Source of the DNA: Olsenella_K absiana
GTDB lineage: Bacteria; Actinomycetota; Coriobacteriia; Coriobacteriales; Atopobiaceae
Length of the DNA: 64,000 nt
Assembly: GCF_036408855.1 (NCBI RefSeq)
Contig: NZ_JAZGJQ010000003.1
Location: 62,001-126,000 of the forward strand
Direction of reading: 5' to 3'
The position numbers and the translations under genes were made by a program. Positions 1 to 7,807 of the stretch are shown piece after piece. A model generated the notes under the pieces. That model searched no databases and had not been told where the DNA came from. It saw only the letters and a program-made list of their open reading frames with translations. Numbering within the stretch: position 1 is the first letter of the stretch; the number at the start of each line of letters is the position of its first letter.

Positions 1-192
1 GTCCCAGTCCGCGTACGTCACGACGTCGAGGCTCTCCCAGTAGGCCAGCCCAGCCCGCCGGAGCTCGCGCTCGCCGAGCGAGAAGCCAAGGGGGCCGACG
101 AGGTGCAGCCGCGCGCCGCACAGTACGCACGTACGCCCGACGTTGCCGGTGTTTGCAGGGATCTCTGGTTCCACGAGCACGACGTTGAGCAT
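1..192 (-). CDS. trmL: tRNA (cytidine(34)-2'-O)-methyltransferase TrmL, N-terminal part
   Basis: Only the first 64 codons lie in the window; the gene continues off the left edge. It begins MLNVVLVEPEIPANTGNVGR, the hallmark opening of the SpoU/TrmH (SPOUT) family, followed by LHLVGPLGF and RRAGLAYWE, which match the TrmL/YibK subgroup closely. The family methylates the 2'-O of the wobble base in tRNA-Leu isoacceptors using S-adenosylmethionine. The catalytic knot is outside the window, so activity cannot be judged. The ATG start at 190-192 gives the canonical N-terminus with no extension. It lies downstream of hsp20 on the same strand but is separated from it by a good terminator. Confidence 0.9.
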   Translation of the reverse strand, partial: MLNVVLVEPEIPANTGNVGRTCVLCGARLHLVGPLGFSLGERELRRAGLAYWESLDVVTYADWD

Positions 193-281
193 CGGCGCCC
201 CTTCTTGTCGCGTATCAGGGTCAAGGCATCAGGTCGGGTCACCCCACTGTAGCGCGTGCGCGGTCGCGCATGGGGCCTCGG

Positions 282-314
282 TAAAAGAGAGGGGCGGCGC
301 CGAAGCGCCGCCCC
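282..314 (-). terminator. Rho-independent terminator downstream of hsp20
   Basis: A perfect 10-bp G+C stem (GGGGCGGCGC/GCGCCGCCCC) encloses four bases that read TTCG on the minus strand, a UUCG tetraloop. It is followed on that strand by TCTCTTTTAC. It sits 120 bp past the hsp20 stop codon and before trmL. Confidence 0.8.
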
Positions 315-434
315 GAGTCGATGGAGCTCATCCAGCTTGTCGGCAATATGCCGGCCTTGCCGTCCTTATCGGCCTTGCGGTCCTTGTCGCACATGACGGC
401 CTTGCCGCCTCGTGTGCCCCGAAGCCCTGCCCGG

Positions 435-866
435 CTACTCCACCGTGACCTTGGTGACGTTGGACTTGGCCTCGGCCAGCTTGGGCACGCCGACCGTCAG
501 GACGCCGTCGGCCAGCTTGGCCGTCAGACCCTCGTCCGCCGCGTCCTTGAGGTAGACGCCGCGTGTAGCCTTCCACTCGCTGGTCTCCTTCTGCAGCCAG
601 TCCTTGCTCTTGTCCTCGTCGGACTCCTTCTTGTCGACCGAGATGGAGAGCCTGCCCTCGCTGAGCTCGACCTCGACCTCGTCCTTCTTGACGCCGGGGA
701 GCTCTGCGGTCACCTCATACGAGTCGCCCTTGTCCTCGACGTTCATCTTGAAGGCGTCGGACGAGTCGAACGCTGCCAGTGGCGCGAAGAAGTCGTCGAG
801 AGCACCGAACGGCCATGCCCTGCGAAGTGCCTGCTCGCGGTCACTAAAGGGAACCATGCCTGCCAT
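435..866 (-). CDS. Hsp20/alpha-crystallin family small heat-shock protein
   Basis: A 143-residue ATP-independent holdase. The alpha-crystallin domain spans about residues 35-140, with the recognisable DSYEVTAELPGVKKDEVEVE strand, the GVYLK stretch and the family signature ADGVLTVGVPK near the C-terminus. An aspartate/lysine-rich loop (SDEDKSKD) replaces the more usual short loop. The ATG at 864-866 was chosen over an in-frame GTG three codons upstream because AAGGAG lies eight bases before it. The gene stands alone, with its own terminator downstream and a HAIR-like palindrome about 110 bp upstream, which points to heat-shock control by an HspR-type repressor (inference). The usual C-terminal IXI/V motif is not obvious. 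Confidence 0.93.
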   Translation of the reverse strand: MAGMVPFSDREQALRRAWPFGALDDFFAPLAAFDSSDAFKMNVEDKGDSYEVTAELPGVKKDEVEVELSEGRLSISVDKKESDEDKSKDWLQKETSEWKATRGVYLKDAADEGLTAKLADGVLTVGVPKLAEAKSNVTKVTVE

Positions 867-971
867 CGTTACCACTCCTTCTATGTGGTGGACGCCCCTT
901 CTTTGGGCTTCCTTGGGTTCGCTGTACTATGTGCCCGCTTTCGCGAACTTTATACGTACAATGGAAAGAAA

Positions 972-992
972 TCTCAGTGCATGACACTTAAG
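972..992. promoter_or_regulatory. HAIR-like (HspR) inverted repeat upstream of hsp20
   Basis: TCTCAGT-N7-ACTTAAG resembles the actinobacterial HspR operator CTTGAGT-N7-ACTCAAG. The right half matches 6 of 7 positions, the left half 4 of 7, and the spacer has the expected length. Its position upstream of a small heat-shock gene supports the call, but the match is imperfect. Confidence 0.35.
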
Positions 993-1020
993 TATGTGAC
1001 ACATACCACGCCGCGCACGC

Positions 1021-1140
1021 CCGCGCACGAGCACGCCCGCACGGGGACGCCCGCGCACGAGCACGCCCGCACGGGGACGCCCGCGCACGAGCACGCCCGC
1101 ACGGGGACGCCCGCGCACGAGCACGCCCGCACGTGCAAGC
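1021..1140. repeat. Four tandem copies of a 30-bp G+C-rich unit
   Basis: Units start at 1021, 1051, 1081 and 1111. The first three are identical and the fourth diverges in its last third; a 10-bp partial copy precedes them. The unit contains GAGCACGCCCGCACG. There are no unique spacers, so it is a minisatellite and not a CRISPR array. Confidence 0.9.
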
Positions 1141-1271
1141 CCGCACGTGCACGCCGATCGGTCCGGCACCCCCAAACGGGCGAGCCGCTGAGAGCCCCTC
1201 TAAGCCGTCCTTGTCCGCCCCATGACATCTAGGCCGTGCCGGCGCGACGCGCCTGCACGGCCCTTTCGTGA

Positions 1272-1327
1272 GCAAATCGCTTTTTGCGGACAATTCCTCG
1301 ATATTTTGTCGAGAAAACGCGATTTGC
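1272..1327. repeat. 56-bp imperfect palindrome, copy A
   Basis: It begins GCAAATCGC and ends GCGATTTGC, with an inner CGGACAA/TTTTGTC pair, so the whole unit can fold into one long hairpin. It is much richer in A+T than its surroundings. A second unit follows after 8 bp in the same orientation, and the same pair recurs at 23391-23509. Confidence 0.85.
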
Positions 1328-1335
1328 TCCTCCAC

Positions 1336-1390
1336 CAAATCGCTTTTAGCGGACAAAATCGGCGGATTTTGTCGGGAAAGAGCGATTTGC
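1336..1390. repeat. 55-bp imperfect palindrome, copy B
   Basis: It shares the CAAATCGCTTTT start, the internal CGGACAAAATCGG...TTTTGTCGGG core and the GCGATTTGC end with copies A, C and D. It lies 8 bp after copy A. Confidence 0.85.
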
Positions 1391-1778
1391 GGCTCTTCGT
1401 TTCACCATTGATGCGCAGAGATGGGCAGCGGGAGGCCCGGGGGCCGGGGCGCAGGGAGGCCCACAGCGGGCCGCGATGGCGGGTTAGCCGCAGGGCTGCC
1501 CTCCGCTGACGGCAGCGGCGGCCGGCGGTAGATCCAACCTCAGCTGGCAGCAGCGGCGGCCGGGTCCCGGCCGCCGCCCCGGGCCCCAGCTCGCACCAGC
1601 CTCCTCCCGGCCACCGCCTGCCCAGCCCGGCGAATCCCTCCTGAACGCGGATTGCCCTTTGCGCCTCGCGCCCGGCTGAGAGATCCTGGTTCGGATGGCT
1701 GGTGACGGGCCGGCCCTCCGAGCCCGCGCGCGTGCGCCCGGGGGACGGGGGCAGGCCGAAGGACCGAGGGGGCCGCGC

Positions 1779-4700
1779 ATGCTGAGGGCCGGGCTGTACG
1801 AGCAGACCGTGAGCGAGGGGCTGAGAAGGCGGATCGAGGAGGCCTCCGTCACGCTCGAGCCCACCACGCGAGAGATTGACGTCGCGGAGGCGTCGCGCGT
1901 GCTCGCGGACTACGTCGCCTCGGTCGCGCGTGCGGAGCTCGCACGGGTGGGGGAGGGCGAGAAGGACGCGCTTGCCGCGGAGGTCGCCCTTGCCAACCGG
2001 ATGATTGACGCGCTGGCGACATCCCCTGGATCGGACGCCGGCGCGCGGGTCGACGCGTCCGCCCGCCAGCTCCTCTCGCTCGTGCCGAGGGGCGGCCTTG
2101 CTGGGGTGTTGCCGCTGGCAGGGGCACCCGCCCCGGGCGCCGCCGACCCCGCCCCGGGCGCCGGCCTGGGCGCCGACCCCGCCCCGGGCGCCGGCCTGGG
2201 CGCCGACCCCGCCCCGGGCGCCGACCCCGCCACGGCCCCCACCGCCCTTCTCGCCCGCATTCCGCGGCCGCAGACGCCGATGTCGCAGAGCTCCCTCTTC
2301 ACCGGCGCGCGCTCCGAGCCCCAGCTCGGCACGGAGCTCCAGCGCGAGATCGCCTCGGCGGACGCCGTTGACATGCTCGTCTCGTTCGTCAAGTGGTCCG
2401 GCCTCAGGGTGATCGTCGAACAGCTCGAGGACTTCGCCCGCCGTGGCGGCCGGCTGCGCGTGATCACGACCTCCTACATCGGCGCGACGGACGTCCGCGC
2501 CCTCGACGAGCTGAGCCGACTGCCCGGCGCCGAGGTCAAGGTCTCCTACGACACCCGCGGCACGCGCCTGCACGCGAAGGCGTACGTCTTCGAGCGCGCG
2601 ACCGGCCTCACGACCGCCTACGTCGGCTCGTCGAACCTCTCCGTCCCGGCGATGACGAGCGGCCTCGAGTGGAACGTGAAGATCGCCCGCCAGGAGATGC
2701 CCGAGACCATCGAGAAGATCCGCGCGACCTTCGAGTCGTACTGGGAGTCGGACGAGTTCGAGCGCTACGACGAGTCGCAGCACGACCGCTTCGTCGAGGC
2801 GGTTCGGCGCGAGCGCGGGGCGGGCGCCGGCGTGGCCGCGACCGTGGACACCGCGCTCTTCGACATCCGCCCGTACCCCTACCAGCAGCAGGTCCTCGAC
2901 AGGCTCCGCGCCGAGCGCGAGGTCGGCGGACACTGGCGCAACCTCGTCGTCGCGGCGACGGGTACGGGCAAGACGGTCATCTCCGCCCTGGACTATCGCG
3001 ACTTCTGCCGGCGCTACCGTGGCGTGGCGCCCGCCGCCCCGGGCCCCGCGCCCGCCGCCCCGGGCCCCGCGCCCGCCGCCCCGGGCGCCCCCGCCGTGCC
3101 CCGCCTGCTCTTCGTCGCGCACCGTGAGGAGATCCTGCGCCAGGCGCTCGGCACCTTCCGCGGCGTCCTGCGCGACCCCAACTTCGGCGAGCTGCTCGTC
3201 GGCGGCGAGCGGCCCGGCTCGCTCGACCACCTCTTCTGCTCCATCCAGTCGCTGAACTCCGCGCGGCTCGCCGAGAGGCTTGACCCCGGCTTCTACGACT
3301 ACGTCGTGATCGACGAGTTCCACCACGCCGCCGCCCCGTCCTACCAGGTCCTTCTCGACCACTTCCGCCCGCGGGTCCTCCTCGGGCTCACGGGCACGCC
3401 GGAGCGCGCCGACGGCCGCAGCATCCTGTCCTGGTTCGACGGCAGGGTCGCGGCAGAGATCCGCCTGCCGGAGGCGATCGACCGCAAGCTGCTCTGCCCC
3501 TTCCAGTACTTTGGCGTCGCCGACGACGTGGACCTGAGCGGCCTGCGCTGGACGCGCGGCGGCTACGAGGACTCGCAGCTCGAGGACGTCTACGTGTACA
3601 GCGCGGGCGTCGCGCGGCGCCGCGCGGGCATGGTGGCCGAGACCGTCCGGCGCTACGTGTCCGACCTCGACGAGGTGCGTGGCCTCGGCTTCTGCGTCTC
3701 GGTCGCGCACGCCGACTTCATGGCGGCGCGCTTCCGCGAGATGGGCCTGCCCTCGGCGTCCGTCACGGGCGGGACGCCCGCCGACGAGAGGGCCCGCGCC
3801 AAGGAGCGGCTCAGGTCCGGCGAGCTGCGCTTCGTCTTCACGGTCGACGTCTACAACGAGGGCGTCGACATCCCCGAGGTCAACACCGTGCTGTTCCTCA
3901 GGCCCACGCAGTCGCTCACCGTCTTCCTGCAGCAGCTCGGTCGCGGCCTGCGCCTGGCCGAGGGCAAGGACTGCCTGACCGTGCTCGACTTCATCGGCCG
4001 CCAGAACGCCCACTACGACTTCGAGTCCAAGCTGGCCGCGCTGCTGGAGCCGACCCGGCGCGGCGTCTGGCGCGAGCTCGACAACGACTTCCCCTCGGTG
4101 CCGCGGGGCTGCTACGTGCACCTCGAGCGGGTGGCGGCCGAGCACGTGCTCGAGGGCATCCGCGCGTCGGTCGCCACGCGGGCGGGGATCGTGTCGCGGC
4201 TGGCGACCTTCGAGGAGGACACCGGAGCGCCGCTCACGCTCGCGGGCTTCCTGGAGCGCACCGGCGCCGACCCCAAGGAGGTCTTCAGCCGCGGCAGCCT
4301 CTCCCGCATGGCCGTGGAGGCCGGCGTGCGCGCGGACTTCTCCGACCCGGACGAGGCCGCGCTGACCCGCGCCCTGGCACGGGTCTGCTCCATGGACTCG
4401 CGCCGCTGGATTTCCTTCCTGCTCGACGCGCTGCCGCGCGTTGGAGAGCTGGCGGAGAAGGACCTCTCGCCCACGCAGGTCCGCTGGCTCCGCATGTTCC
4501 AGGTGACGCTCTTCCCTGAGGCCAAGGGCGAGCGGCTCGAGCGCGACACCCTGCGCGACCTCGCGCGCGCCATGTCGAACCGGGTGCTCGGCCAGGAGCT
4601 CCTCGACCTTCTCCGCTGGCAGCTCGACCACATAGACTTCGTCGACGAGCCGGTGGACCCCGGCTTCGCGTGCCCGCTCGACCTGCACTGCCAGTACACG

Positions 4701-5132
4701 CGCGACCAGATCTTCGTGGGGCTCGACTACCTCAACCCCGGCGTGGTGCGCCAGGGGGTCAAGTGGCTGCCGGAGAAGGGCTGCGACGTGCTGATCAACA
4801 CGCTCAACAAGTCCGAGCGCGACTACTCGCCCACGACCATGTACGAGGACTACTCGATCAGCGAGAGCCTCTTCCACTGGCAGAGCCAGTCCACGACCTC
4901 GGAGACGAGCAGGGTGGGCCAGCGCTACGTGCACCACCGCGAGCTCGGCACCAAGGTGCTGCTCTTCGTGCGCGAGTGGCGCACGGACGCGGCGGGCACG
5001 GCGCCCTTCACCTTCCTGGGGCTCGTCGACTACGTCTCGCACGAGGGCTCGCGGCCCATGAGCGTGGTCTGGCGCCTCGAGCGCCCGATGCCGGCCAAGT
5101 TCCTCCGGAGGTCGAACTGCCTGGCGGGCTAG
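1779..5132 (+). CDS. PLD-like nuclease/SF2 DEAD-DEAH helicase fusion, DUF3427-type
   Basis: An 1117-residue protein. A phospholipase-D-like domain (about 185-350) carries the HxK motif in TRLHAKAYVF and then YVGSSNLS. A superfamily-2 helicase core follows: motif I ATGTGKT (about 392), a Walker B variant DEFHH (about 511), motif III LTGTPER and motif VI QQLGRGLR (about 717). The long C-terminal half (DILxDL, GLDYLNPGVVRQGVKW, LGLVDYVSHEG) resembles DUF3427. Such proteins are thought to act on damaged or foreign DNA, but their substrate is unknown. Two Ala/Pro/Gly-rich loops encoded by tandem DNA repeats interrupt the protein, one of them between motifs I and Ia. The ATG at 1779 follows GAGGGGG; an in-frame ATG 28 codons upstream would add only low-complexity sequence. 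No partner genes of a known defence system flank it. Confidence 0.85.
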   Translation: MLRAGLYEQTVSEGLRRRIEEASVTLEPTTREIDVAEASRVLADYVASVARAELARVGEGEKDALAAEVALANRMIDALATSPGSDAGARVDASARQLLSLVPRGGLAGVLPLAGAPAPGAADPAPGAGLGADPAPGAGLGADPAPGADPATAPTALLARIPRPQTPMSQSSLFTGARSEPQLGTELQREIASADAVDMLVSFVKWSGLRVIVEQLEDFARRGGRLRVITTSYIGATDVRALDELSRLPGAEVKVSYDTRGTRLHAKAYVFERATGLTTAYVGSSNLSVPAMTSGLEWNVKIARQEMPETIEKIRATFESYWESDEFERYDESQHDRFVEAVRRERGAGAGVAATVDTALFDIRPYPYQQQVLDRLRAEREVGGHWRNLVVAATGTGKTVISALDYRDFCRRYRGVAPAAPGPAPAAPGPAPAAPGAPAVPRLLFVAHREEILRQALGTFRGVLRDPNFGELLVGGERPGSLDHLFCSIQSLNSARLAERLDPGFYDYVVIDEFHHAAAPSYQVLLDHFRPRVLLGLTGTPERADGRSILSWFDGRVAAEIRLPEAIDRKLLCPFQYFGVADDVDLSGLRWTRGGYEDSQLEDVYVYSAGVARRRAGMVAETVRRYVSDLDEVRGLGFCVSVAHADFMAARFREMGLPSASVTGGTPADERARAKERLRSGELRFVFTVDVYNEGVDIPEVNTVLFLRPTQSLTVFLQQLGRGLRLAEGKDCLTVLDFIGRQNAHYDFESKLAALLEPTRRGVWRELDNDFPSVPRGCYVHLERVAAEHVLEGIRASVATRAGIVSRLATFEEDTGAPLTLAGFLERTGADPKEVFSRGSLSRMAVEAGVRADFSDPDEAALTRALARVCSMDSRRWISFLLDALPRVGELAEKDLSPTQVRWLRMFQVTLFPEAKGERLERDTLRDLARAMSNRVLGQELLDLLRWQLDHIDFVDEPVDPGFACPLDLHCQYTRDQIFVGLDYLNPGVVRQGVKWLPEKGCDVLINTLNKSERDYSPTTMYEDYSISESLFHWQSQSTTSETSRVGQRYVHHRELGTKVLLFVREWRTDAAGTAPFTFLGLVDYVSHEGSRPMSVVWRLERPMPAKFLRRSNCLAG
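2131..2231 (+). repeat. In-frame 30-bp tandem repeats encoding a Pro/Ala/Gly loop
   Basis: About three copies of a 30-bp unit (two perfect at 2151-2210) encode DPAPGAGLGA repeats in the N-terminal region of the helicase fusion, ahead of the PLD domain. Confidence 0.9.
3027..3089 (+). repeat. In-frame 21-bp tandem repeats inside the helicase core
   Basis: Three 21-bp units encode (A/G)APAAPGP repeats between helicase motif I and the following strand RLLFVAH. Being a multiple of three, they extend a surface loop without breaking the frame. Confidence 0.9.
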
Positions 5133-5240
5133 GCGCGCCGTGGCCTAAGGTGGAATCGACGTGCGCCGCCCGGCTCGAGAAGGGCGCGGGCGAGAAGGAC
5201 CGCGGGCTCGCGCCGCGCCGACACGACGGGAGGAGGGGCC

Positions 5241-6035
5241 GTGAGCCTGACGAACCCACTTGCGCCCTGCGCCCTCGCCCTCGCGGGCATCGCGCTCCAG
5301 GCGGCCTTCGTGGCATCCGACCTGCGCGGGGCCTACCGCCGTGCGGCCGTCCTGAAGGCTCTCGCCTCCGCTGCCTTTGTGGCCCTCGGGTCGCTCGGCG
5401 CGTGGTGCGCCGCCTCGGCCCCCGCGGCCGCGGCCCCCGCAGCTGCCGCCGCAGCCGCCGGACCCGCCTCGCCGCCCCTCCCCGGCGCCGCCCTCGCCGT
5501 GGCCGGCCTGGCGCTCGGCGCCGCGGGCGACGTCCTGCACGCGCTGCGCTTCGTCCCCGAGGTCAAGCGGCGCGCGCACCACCTGTTCGCTGCGGGGGCC
5601 CTCTCGTTCCTCCTCGGGCACCTTGCGTACCTGGGCTACCTCGTGCCGCGCGTGCGGGCGGCGGCTGGCATGGCGGGCGTGGTGCCGGCCACGGCCGCGC
5701 CCGCGCTCGCGGGGCTCGCCCTGGGCGGCGCCGTCGCCCTGTCCCTCTCGCGCGGGGTTCGCCTCAGGGGCAGGCGCGCCCTTCTCGGTGCACTCTACCT
5801 GCTCGTCCTCGCGCAGTTCCTCTCCTTCGCCTGCGCCTGGTGGCTGCTCGCGCCAGGTGCGGCCACGGGCTCGCTCGCCTCCGGCGCGGCGCTCTTCCTC
5901 GTGTCCGACTCGCTGCTCGCCCTCAACACCTTCGGCCGCGAGCGCACGGGGGCGCGCCGGGCCTGGAGCCTGGGCACCTACTACGCGGCGCAGCTGCTCA
6001 TCGCCCTATCGCTCGCGCTGCCGGCCGCCGCGTAG
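5241..6035 (+). CDS. YhhN/TMEM86 family integral membrane protein
   Basis: A 264-residue, very hydrophobic protein with seven or eight predicted membrane segments. Family motifs are present in order: LALGAAGDVLHALR (about 90-105), FLLGHLAYLGYL (about 120-131) and ALFLVSDSLLALNTF near the C-terminus. In animals the family includes lysoplasmalogenases; the bacterial role is not settled. An alanine-rich stretch (about 55-75) is inserted between the second and third helices. The GTG at 5241 follows AGGAGGGG by a short gap. The gene is followed by the riboswitch-VUT-SDR group on the same strand but has 140 bp of separation. Confidence 0.8.
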   Translation: MSLTNPLAPCALALAGIALQAAFVASDLRGAYRRAAVLKALASAAFVALGSLGAWCAASAPAAAAPAAAAAAAGPASPPLPGAALAVAGLALGAAGDVLHALRFVPEVKRRAHHLFAAGALSFLLGHLAYLGYLVPRVRAAAGMAGVVPATAAPALAGLALGGAVALSLSRGVRLRGRRALLGALYLLVLAQFLSFACAWWLLAPGAATGSLASGAALFLVSDSLLALNTFGRERTGARRAWSLGTYYAAQLLIALSLALPAAA

Positions 6036-6123
6036 GCGCGGCGGCGCGGCCCCCACGTCCTTCTCGCCCCTCCTCGCGCGCGCGGATGCGCTACCATGTT
6101 CCGCGGCCGATTCGCGGCCCTCC

Positions 6124-6171
6124 AAGCAGTCCCAGGTGAAACCTGCTTGCAAACAATCAAAACCGGGAGAG
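6124..6171 (+). promoter_or_regulatory. Candidate preQ1-I riboswitch ahead of the VUT transporter
   Basis: A perfect 6-bp stem (6124-6129/6143-6148) closes a 13-nt loop that starts UCCCAG and ends AAC. An A-rich tail (6149-6162) follows, then CCGGG (6163-6167). Loop bases 6131-6136 (CCCAGG) can pair with that CCGGG, giving an H-type pseudoknot that would bury the Shine-Dalgarno GGGAGAG. The last loop base, C6142, occupies the place of the preQ1-specificity cytosine in known class I aptamers. The downstream gene belongs to a queuosine-precursor transporter family, which is a typical target. Confidence 0.65.
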
Positions 6172-6175
6172 AAGC

Positions 6176-6928
6176 ATGCTCAACCGCATCGTGCGGGACT
6201 ACAAGGTCCTGCTCCGCAGCATCCCCAGCGCGACCGTGGCGCTCTTCGTCGTGAGCGTCGTCGTGATGAACCTGCTCGCCAACAAGGAGCTCGTGTCGCT
6301 CCCGTGGCTGGCGCTCGACTGCGGCGTCAGCGTCAGCTGGGTGAGCTTCCTCTGCATGGACATGATCTGCAAGCGCTTCGGTGCCCGCGCCTCCGTCGAG
6401 GTGAGCGTCCTCGCCGAGGGCATCAACCTCGCCGTCTGCGCCCTCTTCTGGCTCATGAGCCTGACGCCGGGCATGTGGGGCGCCTACTACGACACGGGCA
6501 GCCTCGAGGTCAACGCCGCGCTCAACGCCACCTTCGGCGGCTCGTGGTACGTCGTCGTCGGCTCCATGGTCTCCATGCTCGTCTCGTCCGTCGTGAACTC
6601 GCTGACGAACGAGGGCATCGGCCGCCTTCTCCGCCGCGACGGCTTCGCCGCCTTTGCCACCCGCTCCTACGTGAGCACGCTCGCAGGCCAGTTCGTCGAC
6701 AACCTCACGTTCGCGATCCTGGTGAGTCACGCCTTCTTCGGCTGGTCGTGGGCCCAGGTCATCGGCTGCTCGCTGACCGGCGCCCTGGTCGAGCTGCTCT
6801 GCGAGGTCTTCCTCTCGCCGGTGGGCTTCCGCGTGGTGCGCGGCTGGGAGCGCGAGCACGTGGGCGAGGAGTACCTGCGGCTGCACGGCGGCGCGGGGCT
6901 CGCGACCGAGGGCGAGTTGGCGCGGTGA
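6176..6928 (+). CDS. VUT (YhhQ/COG1738-like) queuosine-precursor transporter
   Basis: A 250-residue membrane protein with about six helices. Characteristic features are the N-terminal NLLANKELVSLPWLALDCGV segment, FLCMDMICKRFGARASVEVSV, and the late VSTLAGQFVDNLTFAILVSHAFFGW stretch with its conserved Gln and Asp. The family imports queuine or preQ1-type precursors for tRNA modification. The ATG follows GGGAGAG, which is also the predicted pseudoknot strand of the upstream aptamer, so translation is probably repressed when preQ1 is plentiful (inference). Its last codons overlap the GTG of the following SDR gene (GTGA), suggesting coupling. Confidence 0.85.
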   Translation: MLNRIVRDYKVLLRSIPSATVALFVVSVVVMNLLANKELVSLPWLALDCGVSVSWVSFLCMDMICKRFGARASVEVSVLAEGINLAVCALFWLMSLTPGMWGAYYDTGSLEVNAALNATFGGSWYVVVGSMVSMLVSSVVNSLTNEGIGRLLRRDGFAAFATRSYVSTLAGQFVDNLTFAILVSHAFFGWSWAQVIGCSLTGALVELLCEVFLSPVGFRVVRGWEREHVGEEYLRLHGGAGLATEGELAR

Positions 6929-7710
6929 CGGCGGGCGAGAAGGACGTGGCGCCCACGGCGCGCGCCGGCGCCCCGGCGGGCGAGGAGGACCTGCGCTCGC
7001 TGCCCCTCGACGCCCGCGGCCGCTCGCTCGTCGTGCTCGTCACCGGCTCGTCCTCGGGCATCGGGCGGGCGACGGCGGAGCTCTTCTGCGAGCGCGGGCA
7101 CGCCGTGTGGGGGTTGGACGTGCTCCCGGCCTCGCTCTCGCACCCGCGCTACCACCACGTCGTCGTCGACGTCCGAGACGCGGCCGCGCTCCGCTCGATT
7201 GCCTGCGGCCTGCATCCCGAGATAGTCGTCGCCAATGCCGGCGTGCAGGGCACGGCGGACGACATAGACGTGAACCTCAAGGGCGCCCTCAACACCTGCG
7301 AGGCCTTCGCCTTCGAGCCCGGCGGGCGCCGGCCGACGGCGGAGGTCGCCGCCGTGGTCCTCGTGGGGTCCTCGAGCGGACACACCGGCGCGGAGTTCCC
7401 CGCCTACGCGGCGTCGAAGGGCGGCGTGCTCGCCTACGCGCGGAACCTCGCGCAGCGCCTGGCGCCGCAGGCGACCTGCAACAGCGTGGACCCGGGCGGC
7501 GTCCTGACCGAGCTCAACCGCCCCGTGACGGACGACCCCGAGCTCTGGGCGCGGGTCATGGCCCTGACGCCGCTCAGACGCTGGGCCACCCCCGCGGAGA
7601 TCGCCGCGTGGGTCTACTTCGTCGCGGTAGACAACCGCTTCATGACCGGCCAGAACCTGCTCGTGGACGGCGGCGAGGCGGGAAGCTTCGACTTCGTCTG
7701 GCCAGAGTAG
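6925..7710 (+). CDS. Short-chain dehydrogenase/reductase (SDR)
   Basis: A 261-residue Rossmann enzyme. The nucleotide-binding loop is VTGSSSGIGRA (about 39-49), followed by VVDVRD, VVANAG and the catalytic Ser, Tyr and Lys in VGSSSGHTGAEFPAYAASKGG. The C-terminal TGQNLLVDGG is typical of classical SDRs. The segment between NAG and the DVNLKG helix is about 15 residues shorter than usual. The first 30 residues form a charged, alanine-rich tail. The GTG start overlaps the stop of the transporter gene, and no better start with an independent ribosome site is visible. Substrate cannot be told from sequence. Association with queuosine-precursor uptake rests only on the overlap. Confidence 0.82.
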   Translation: MTAGEKDVAPTARAGAPAGEEDLRSLPLDARGRSLVVLVTGSSSGIGRATAELFCERGHAVWGLDVLPASLSHPRYHHVVVDVRDAAALRSIACGLHPEIVVANAGVQGTADDIDVNLKGALNTCEAFAFEPGGRRPTAEVAAVVLVGSSSGHTGAEFPAYAASKGGVLAYARNLAQRLAPQATCNSVDPGGVLTELNRPVTDDPELWARVMALTPLRRWATPAEIAAWVYFVAVDNRFMTGQNLLVDGGEAGSFDFVWPE

Positions 7711-7807
7711 GGCGCCGCCCCGCCCAGGGCGGGACGGCGCCGAGCGCGCACGCGAAGCGAGCCGGGCGCATGCGACGCGAGAGCCTCCCTCCCGCGCCCG
7801 TCCGGCG

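Larger units (their letters stand above)
867..1778. other. 912-bp non-coding spacer between hsp20 and the helicase gene
   Basis: This unusually long spacer holds the hsp20 control region, four tandem 30-bp repeats (1021-1140), two tandem 56-bp palindromes (1272-1390) and a perfect 12-bp-arm G+C palindrome at 1553-1577. From 1391 to 1778 I see no credible gene. Open frames there have low-complexity Arg/Pro/Gly translations and no ribosome-binding site. Confidence 0.7.

Noticed and set aside
18..242. A 74-codon minus-strand frame overlapping trmL
   Set aside because: It is out of frame with the clear TrmL N-terminus and has no recognisable features.
315..434. A short Lys/Asp-rich open frame between hsp20 and its terminator on the minus strand
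   Set aside because: It would have to read through the terminator hairpin and lacks a ribosome site.
1021..1140. CRISPR array
   Set aside because: The 30-bp units are directly adjacent with no spacers, and no cas genes are present.
1000..1230. Small cysteine/alanine-rich peptides read from the 30-bp repeats on the minus strand
   Set aside because: Repetitive translations of the minisatellite, without a start signal or stop-bounded conservation.
2131..3089. Frameshift or disruption of the helicase gene by repeats
   Set aside because: Both repeat blocks are multiples of three and all downstream helicase motifs remain in frame.
1200..5042. A 1280-codon open frame on the minus strand opposite the helicase fusion
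   Set aside because: Its translation is Arg/Ala/Gly/Val-rich with no domains, and the plus strand encodes clear helicase motifs throughout. Long antisense frames are expected at this G+C content.
1779..5132. A multi-gene anti-phage defence island built on the PLD-helicase
   Set aside because: The neighbours are housekeeping or membrane genes; none is a known defence partner, and no mobile-element genes flank it.
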